Of a stretch of DNA of 64,000 nucleotides, positions 58,401-64,000 are shown piece after piece; position 1 is the stretch's first letter, and the number at the start of each line of letters is the position of its first letter. Below the pieces are notes generated by a model. The model worked only from the letters and a program-made list of their open reading frames with translations, searched no databases and had not been told where the DNA came from. Made by a program: the position numbers and the translations under genes. The stretch comes from Beta vulgaris subsp. vulgaris (Eukaryota > Streptophyta > Magnoliopsida > Caryophyllales > Amaranthaceae). Where the stretch lies: positions 1,528,583-1,592,582 of the forward strand of contig NC_079202.1 in assembly GCF_026745355.1 (NCBI RefSeq). Reading direction: 5' to 3'.

Positions 58401-59124
58401 TCCTCCGTTCTCTAATAGATCTACTAAAGCTGGGATTGCTCCTGATCTTCCTATCAATGCCTTGTGCTCATCCACCTGCGTTATATCATATTTATATATA
58501 AGTATATATGTTTCGGTCCTTGCAATCGTAGCATAATGGTTAAGAATTCAACTCTTAAACACGATAATAAAAAGTTTCAAGATCCGCTACTGAATGTACC
58601 TGTGAAATCCTAAGGAGAGCACAGGCAGCATTTTCTCTAGCAGTTGAAGTGCCCGTTTTCAAGGCTCGAACCAAAGGCTTAATTGCGCCGGAAGTTGTAA
58701 TATGATCCTTATTCTCGTCGCAAAGAGAGAGATTAAGAATTGCAGTGACGCCGTATTCTTGAAGCTGAAGATCGGCTGAGTTAACAAGCGAGATAAGTGG
58801 TTTAATTGCGCCGGCTAAGGCGATTTTAAGCCGATTTTCAGGCTTGTTTTTAGCTAGAAGTCGTATTTCCATGGCGGCTTGTTTCTGGTCGTCGATTGAG
58901 GAGGATTCTAAGCCGGAAACTAATTGACGGATGAGATCGTCGGAGAAATCATCAGCTGCGCCGGCGCAAGATAACCATAGTTTCCGGCGACTTTCCGACG
59001 ACGCACATGAAAACTCGCCGGACCTGTCGCTGTTACAGTCGCTAAAAGCGGAGGAAGAGTTGTCGTTGAGGTTGAGGTCGCTGAAATTTCGGCCTAGATA
59101 AGTGAAACCGTTTTTGGTTTCCAT
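52434..59124 (-). CDS. Armadillo-repeat protein, plant 'U-box domain protein 4-like' group, three exons
   Basis: Exons 59124-58600, 58475-58011 and 52499-52434 join in phase 0 with GT-AG introns to give 351 residues. After an acidic, Ser-rich N-terminus (about 1-55), tandem armadillo repeats run from about 60 to 330, with repeated AGAIKPLISLV, SGAIKPLVRAL, SGAIPALVDLL, GGIPVLVEIV and EGAIPPLVALS helices. The C-terminus is AETLIELLRQPRSG followed by a short tail. Armadillo folds bind protein partners. Despite the common database name, no U-box is present, and the length fits the ARM-only Arabidopsis relatives (about 350-360, from memory), whose exact role is unsettled. The ATG is the first in frame, preceded by a CT-rich leader. 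Intron 1 is 124 bp and intron 2 is 5511 bp. No frame damage is seen. Confidence 0.9.
52610..52819 (-). mobile_element. tRNA-derived SINE in ARM intron
   Basis: On the minus strand it has TTTGACTTAGTGGTAAAGG (A box) and GATCAAAGTCC (B box) near the 5' end and an A-rich tail (T-run from 52610). Flanked by ATAACAT duplications at 52603-52609 and 52820-52826. Confidence 0.65.
54323..54681. mobile_element. PIF/Tourist-type MITE in ARM intron
   Basis: The ends GGCTCCGTTTGGTA and the complement of ATCAAACGAAGCC pair with few mismatches, followed inward by paired GACGTAAAA / TTTTACGCC. TTA duplications flank it (54320-54322, 54682-54684). Non-coding. Confidence 0.75.
54979..55146 (-). mobile_element. 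Full-length tRNA-derived SINE with 17-bp target duplication
   Basis: On the minus strand, TAGCTCAAGTGGTAGAGCA at 55134-55116 is an excellent tRNA A box and GGTTCGATCC at 55090-55081 an excellent B box. These are followed by a tRNA-unrelated body and an A-tail (T-run 54980-55000). The duplication TACTACAAAATGATTAT is perfect on both sides (54962-54978, 55147-55163). The intact boxes and perfect duplication point to a recent insertion. Confidence 0.92.
56103..56290. mobile_element. Probable Stowaway-type MITE in ARM intron
   Basis: CTCCACCCTGTTTTTATTAG on the left pairs imperfectly with the right end (CTAATTTAAACCGGAATGAG), and TA flanks both sides. The TIR match is moderate. Confidence 0.5.
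56358..56782. mobile_element. Mutator-type MITE with long inverted arms in ARM intron
   Basis: The arms are about 150-170 bp, starting GAGTTTTTTGCGGAGATATA and ending with the complement of GAGTATTTTGCGGGGATATA. Perfect 9-bp duplications ATGTTTTAA flank it (56349-56357, 56783-56791). If transcribed in the intron it would fold into a long hairpin. Confidence 0.85.
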
Positions 59125-59440
59125 GTTTTTTTGTAGGATTATTTTGTACAGATTGTTTATTACTCGTAGAATTTAATCTGTTTCTTCCAAGTTTTGAGTG
59201 AATTGGGTGTGTTTGTTATTTGGAGTCCATGGAGTGGAATTGTGTGAGTTTTAGTAGTTGTTTTTGGCAGTTATGGAGGTTAAGAGAAGTAGAGGCTGGT
59301 TTTGAGTTGGGTTTGGTAGGAAGATATAAGGGGGAGAGAGAGAGTTTGGGACAGAGAGAAAAGAGTTTGGGGAAGAGAACCTGGACTTTGTGGGGGAAGT
59401 TAAAGGTTCAACTTGGAGATAATCCTTTATTTTATTGTAA
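59125..59440 (-). promoter_or_regulatory. 5' leader and core promoter region of the ARM gene
   Basis: Upstream of the ATG on the minus strand the sequence is C/T-rich (TCTCTCTCTCCCCC around 59330-59345) with a weak TTATATC box at about 59325. CT-rich tracts are usual near plant transcription starts. The exact start is not determinable. Confidence 0.4.
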
Positions 59441-59683
59441 ATCAAACTGATAGAATACAAGTATGATATGGCTAAGAGAAAGAATGCTAAGGTTTAAATT
59501 TTGGTGAAAGTAAAAATTTCAATAATATTAGAGGTAATGGAGAAGATTGGGTTTGTTGGACTTCTGGGTGGGTGATCATGTGCGAGAGTAGTTTAGAGAA
59601 AATTTTTCTTATTATAGGATTTTCAAATAAATATTCAATTGTTGCATTCTTTATAAAAGAATGGAGGAAGTATATAAATAATA

Positions 59684-59979
59684 CTTCCTCCGTTTCATAA
59701 TAGATGCCACATTATTGTTAAAATGGACTCTTAGGTAAAATTTCCAAAGCATGTTTAAGTAGTATAAAGTGAAGTAGATTAATTGTAGTGGTCCCCATGT
59801 ACTTAAAGTGAAGTACATATAAAGTGATTAAAAACGGTGGGGACCACATATAAAGTGAAGTAGATTAATGTACTTAAAACAAGTTAGTGAGGGTAAAATG
59901 GTAAAAGTATAAGGCAAAAGTTACCAAATAAAGAAAAAAAACATTGTACAATATGACATCTATTATGAAACGGAGGAAG
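59684..59979. mobile_element. Stowaway-type MITE upstream of the ARM gene
   Basis: CTTCCTCCGTTTCATAATAG is mirrored at the right end (CTATTATGAAACGGAGGAAG), with TA on both flanks. The 22-24-bp TIRs are almost perfect. Two internal direct repeats contain AAAGTGAAGTA. It lies about 560 bp upstream of the ARM start codon. Confidence 0.9.
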
Positions 59980-60429
59980 TATAAGATAATCAAAGTCAGA
60001 TTTGTGAATTGTAATAAAAGTCAAAATGGTAAAATTAAAAAATTCTAGATAAGAATTGGGCCTCTAGATGAGTAACCATGTGCGAGAGCAGCCTACATAA
60101 AATTCTTCTTACCACAAAATTCTCGAAGAAATATTCAATTGTTACTTTTTTTATGTTACGAAGAAAGTAATTAAAATATTTCCTTCGTTTTGGAATGAGT
60201 ACATGCAACATTTGCACATTAACTCATTAGTTAGTAACTGCTACTTTCTTCATTGTCTTTTACTTTTATTAATTGAAAATTCTAAGATCGTCATATCATT
60301 TAATCTGTGCGTTTATCAACATGCAATTTTGAACAACTATATCTTTAACTAAATATAAAATTAAAAAAAGTTAATATTTGAAACTATATATCAAGTGAAT
60401 CCAACAAGATAATTATATTTTTTCTTATA

Positions 60430-60930
60430 CTTCATCCATTATATTTCTATTGCAACAATGAGTTTGGGCACATTTTTTAATGGAGTGAAAAGGTTGTGTA
60501 GTTTAGCATAAAGATACATCTTTAATTAACTAGAGCAAGAGAAAAATAAATCCTTAATAAAGTATAAGCAACTTTATAAAACAAAGTGAGTTGGTCTTCA
60601 GTGTACTTTCGTACCAGATCGAAAATAATGCATGGGATGGATGCTTGGGCTTGAGAAGAAAGGACGCTTTCAGATACGGAAGGCCACGGAGAGATATTAT
60701 TTATGATCCATGGATCTCCGATCGGGAAACCGTATCCAAGCTCCATGGCTAGTCTGTGCTCTTTGGACTTCCTTCTCAAACATAGCGGTTTATTGATGGT
60801 TTTAGTAAGCTAAGAAGGCAATATTGTCAACTAGAGTTGCTTTTTTTTTTTTTACCTAAAGTGGAAGTATTGCAATAGATGTGAAACTACCCAAAGTAAT
60901 ATTGTTACAATAGAAAAATAATGGAGGAAA
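60430..60930. mobile_element. Stowaway-type MITE with an internal insertion
   Basis: Same family as 40138-40432: the halves match that element before about 60593 and after about 60793. The 200 bp between are foreign and, read on the minus strand, carry MELGYGFPIGDPWIINN, reminiscent of the GDG-x-DPWL linker of plant LINEs. The flanks are TA. Filler DNA from repair or transduction is a likely source of the insert. Confidence 0.7.
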
Positions 60931-61124
60931 TATATAAATAACATAAGATGATCAAAGTCAAATTTGTAAATTGTGTCAAAAGTCAAAATGGCAAATTAAA
61001 AATAAAATAGAGGAAGTCTTATTTAGCTACCAACTTTATCTCATATGCATTCACAAATGTCAAAGAAAAAATATAGTCAAGTACGATTTTTATTTGATTC
61101 GTTCTAATACATACTTTCTTAATA

Positions 61125-61433
61125 CTATATCCGTCCTAGAAAGATTTGAACACTTGTTGAGATACCTATTTTAAGGTGATAAGTTGTACTGTTATAGTAT
61201 GATTATCAAATGTTATTTATTTAAAAAGTAGATGTGATAAGATTTGGTAGGGTATTTTCTATTAGAGGAGAGAAAAAGTTGGGTAACTTTTTATTAATAA
61301 AAGGTAGAGTGTGGGACAAAGAAGTGTAAAAGAAATAATATAAATAGTGGGACCATATCAAAAATGAAAGTGTTCAAATTATTTAGGACAAATATAAATA
61401 GAAAATGTTCAGACTATTATGGAATGGATGGAG
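61125..61433. mobile_element. Stowaway-type MITE
   Basis: CTATATCCGTCCTAGAAAGA at the left pairs with the right end (CTATTATGGAATGGATGGAG) with several mismatches, and GAACA/TGTTC inside. TA flanks both ends. Confidence 0.65.
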
Positions 61434-61923
61434 TATCAACTATTTATAATTTTTTCATATACATAATTAAGGATATTGAAAAACAAAGCAATGCGCCCAA
61501 AAGCGTGTAGGTAAGAAATGTTGCATGTATTCAGAATTGGAGGAAGTACTACTTTTATATAGTTGTTATTTTCCGTATCTATAAATATATGATTTGATTT
61601 TTCAATAGCTATTAATATTTGGTCGTAGAATAAAATATTGTAATTGTTGGGTATAAATATTAAATTTGAATTTTGAATATACTTACTAATGTAATGGGTG
61701 TTGCGCAAAATTTTGAAAAACACAAGAGTACTCCATAGAAAAAACTTTTTTTATGTTGAGTAAATTTCGGAAATGAACGTGATTACTCAATGGACTCTTG
61801 AAGTCTTGAATATACGGTTGTGGCCTTGTGGGGCATCAAAATAGAAGAGTAAAGCTAATCGGTTTTTTATAAATAAAAAAATTGACACTAACATTGATCT
61901 TTGAGCTTATTCATCATACATCA

Positions 61924-62073
61924 GGGTGTACCATGTGCACGGTATTTTCAAGATAATTTTTGCTCATTTGAACTATCATTTTTAGTAAATTTTGCTCCTT
62001 TGAATTATTTCAAATGAGTAATGAGCAAAAAAAAAAATAGCCTTGGATATACCATGTTCACGATACATCCAAG
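61924..62073. mobile_element. Short MITE with decayed palindromic ends
   Basis: The left end starts GGGTGTACCATG-TG-CACGGTA and leads to TTTTTGCTCATTTG. The right end mirrors it: CAAATGAGTAATGAGC, an A-run, then TTGGATATACCATG and a decayed return arm ending CATCCAAG. It belongs to the family of the perfect palindromes at 3386, 62760 and 63391. Confidence 0.6.
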
Positions 62074-62229
62074 CGTGTGATAAAATTTGTATTGATTTTT
62101 AGTATGAAGTTGCATCTATATTACAACAATTATGATGTCAAACTCTTAAATCTCAAATAAAGGTAGGTTGTATGAGTTAAATTTTATCTTTAGTAGTCAT
62201 TTATGTATAAATATACATGAGTTCAGATC

Positions 62230-62453
62230 CTCTAGAGTTTTAGTGAAACTCTACAAGATAGAGTTGTATCTGAGCCATGCATTTTAAAATCAATGGCTCA
62301 TATTGGTGGAAGTGCAAGATTTAGGGTTGAATTTTGATGAGATAAAATATATGGGGAATTTCGGAAAGAGAATATATGAGCCATTGATTTTTTTTATTCA
62401 ATGGTTGATATTGCTCAAACTCTACCTTGTAGAGTTAATTTACAACTCTAGAG
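62230..62453. mobile_element. MITE with about 75-bp inverted repeats
   Basis: CTCTAGAGTTTTAGTGAAAC at the left and the complement of CTCTAGAGTTGTAAATTAAC at the right continue into paired AATCAATGGCTCATAT. No clear target duplication, so the superfamily is unassigned. Confidence 0.65.
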
Positions 62454-62476
62454 ATTTTTTTATATATGTATGTATC

Positions 62477-62622
<146 letters not shown>

Positions 62623-62759
62623 AAATCACCCACTGATCTTATAAAAATGATACCCGAAAATTAAGATCGAATCTCGTCTATATTGATGCGCTAAGTCGTT
62701 ATCTAACACCAAACAAAATCACTTACTAATTGGATGTGGAGAATCTTCATAATAGACCT

Positions 62760-63428
62760 GGGTGTACCATGCTCATGGTACACCCGAGGCTATTTTCAAC
62801 AAATGAGCAAAATCAGCAAAGAGCAAAATGAGCAAATGAGTAAAATGGACAAATGGGTAAAATGAGCAAATGAGCAAAATGAACAAGCATTTACTCATTT
62901 AAGAAAATGAGCACACTTTTACCAAAACTCTGTCATTTGCTCATCATCATCTTCCTCAATTTCAGATCTGGAAATTTCTTTTTTTTTCGCGAATTTTAGA
63001 TCTCCATTGTTGTGTTTGGAATGTTTAGAAGGAGGAGAGAATTGAAACAACAACAACAACAACAACAACAACTGAACAATTAAACAAATGAACAACAATG
63101 AGCAAAATAACAAGAATAGAACAAACGAGCAACAATGGCATCGTCGAAATTGTGGCTGCTTCCTCGAGTTTTCTTCCATGGCTGACATCTCCATTTTTGT
63201 GGGTTTTGTTTTTCTTTACTTTTTGCTGGCGGTGAGAGATAGAGGAATAGAAATGAGCAGCAGCAGCATCATCGGGAAAAATGGCAGTGAAAGCACACGG
63301 AAGAGGAAAACATGGGGAAGAGGAACAGGAGAAAGAGTAGGCGAAATTACTAACGTGCCCCTGAAGTTGTAGTTTATTACAAAAATACCTGGGTGTACCA
63401 TGCTCATGGTACACCCGGGTGTACCATG
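62760..63428. mobile_element. Element bounded by palindromic ends (GGGTGTACCATG family)
   Basis: The left end is the palindrome GGGTGTACCATG-CT-CATGGTACACCC (62760-62785). The right end is the same palindrome (63391-63416) followed at once by a third arm GGGTGTACCATG (63417-63428). Next to the left end, GAGCAAA and AATGAGCAAATG motifs repeat about ten times (62805-62890). The interior has a (CAA)n run at 63045-63070 and GC-richer sequence with no recognised domain. No target duplication was resolved. Confidence 0.55.
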
Positions 63429-63555
63429 AGTGAACTCGTTGGATGTGAGTCGTTTAAGGCTTACGTACTTGGAGAACATGACCATTCAATGGTCAATTTG
63501 GCCTCTCAAGTGTTTGTAAAATGTAAGGCAAAAATGGAGGACAATACTGAGCAAC

Positions 63556-63619
63556 AACATTTTCTTCTTTTTGATAATACAACATTTTCTTCTTTTTGAT
63601 AATACAACATTTTCTTCTT
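63556..63619. repeat. 25-bp tandem repeat, about 2.5 units
   Basis: AACATTTTCTTCTTTTTGAT starts units at 63556 and 63581, and a partial one at 63606. The first two units are identical. Confidence 0.9.
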
Positions 63620-63730
63620 GGTCGGAATATTATCATTACGAAGAAGTGAGAAACATCTATAATGCTGTTTGATTTGAGGAAAACACTTAACAAGCCTTCT
63701 AGGTTTCTTCAAGATGTATTGAATAATTAA

Positions 63731-64000
63731 GGTTTCCCTAGAAACAACATATTTCAGTGATCGATTCCACATAACCAAATTGCTAAATAACAATTAAAGG
63801 TTTGTTTACTCAATCACTCGAAAGACTAAAATCTAGGGTAAATAATTCCATTTCAAGTTTCAACAACTAAGTTTTCTTTAGAAAGAGCATATTTCAGTGA
63901 TCGATACCGCTTAACCAAATTGCTACATTACAATCAAAGGTTTGTTTATTCAATCACTCGAAAGACTAATATCTAGGCCAGATAATTCTATATCATCTTT
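63731..64000. repeat. 140-bp tandem repeat running off the window
   Basis: CATATTTCAGTGATCGAT occurs at 63748 and 63888, and CAATCACTCGAAAGACTAA in both units. Two diverged units are visible, and the array may continue past the right edge. Confidence 0.8.

Noticed and set aside
57936..59124. ARM gene as a U-box E3 ligase ending at the read-through stop near 57936
   Set aside because: No U-box is visible, and the GT donor at 58010 with a conserved in-phase terminal exon at 52434-52499 explains the true C-terminus.

Overview
The window is nuclear DNA of a flowering plant, almost certainly a eudicot. It is AT-rich and has introns, two recognisable single-copy plant genes plus the first exon of a third, and nearly every class of plant transposable element. 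I cannot name the species from the sequence. Most short open frames here are transposon debris or chance.

Host genes. (1) 889-1065, minus strand: first coding exon of an autoinhibited Ca2+-ATPase (ACA1/2 type); the gene continues off the left edge. (2) 17140-21262, plus strand: a complete DWARF14 (D14) strigolactone receptor of 276 residues in two exons, with an intact Ser/Asp/His triad and an extra Ser-Gln tail. (3) 52434-59124, minus strand: an armadillo-repeat protein of the plant 'U-box 4-like' group (351 residues, three exons). Its last exon is only 66 nt and lies 5.5 kb from the previous one, across an intron with two SINEs and three MITEs.

Transposon layout. 1.9-2.6 kb: hAT-type element. 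9.7-11 kb: a Stowaway MITE and a 900-bp hAT-like element. 11.9-13.4 kb: LINE remnant. 13.5-13.8 kb: Mutator-type MITE. 14.6-16.7 kb: PIF/Harbinger-like element holding a 1.3-kb hAT element. 21.9-23.3 and 41.2-42.3 kb: two copies of a non-coding poly-A retroelement with a chain of hairpins. 24.7-28.7 kb: two LINEs in tandem, minus strand. 29.2-29.9 kb: hAT-type MITE. 29.9-31.2 kb: miniature LTR retrotransposon (TRIM). 31.6-33.2 kb: Helitron. 33.5-40.1 kb: a satellite array of about 320 bp per unit, split by a CACTA element that is itself split by a hAT MITE. 44.2-44.9 kb: non-coding poly-A retroposon. 45.3-50.7 kb: dead Ty1-copia element. 59.7-63.4 kb: Stowaway and palindrome-ended MITEs upstream of the ARM gene.

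Most notable signals. First, the two related hAT-type elements at 1934-2550 and 15293-16598 carry six modules of a plant U-snRNA upstream element (RTCCCACATCG-like) followed 31-32 bp later by a TATA box, which is the known layout of Pol II snRNA promoters. Second, the hairpin-chain retroelement and the TRIM both show paired substitutions that keep stems intact between copies, suggesting selected RNA (or maintained DNA) structure in elements that encode no protein.
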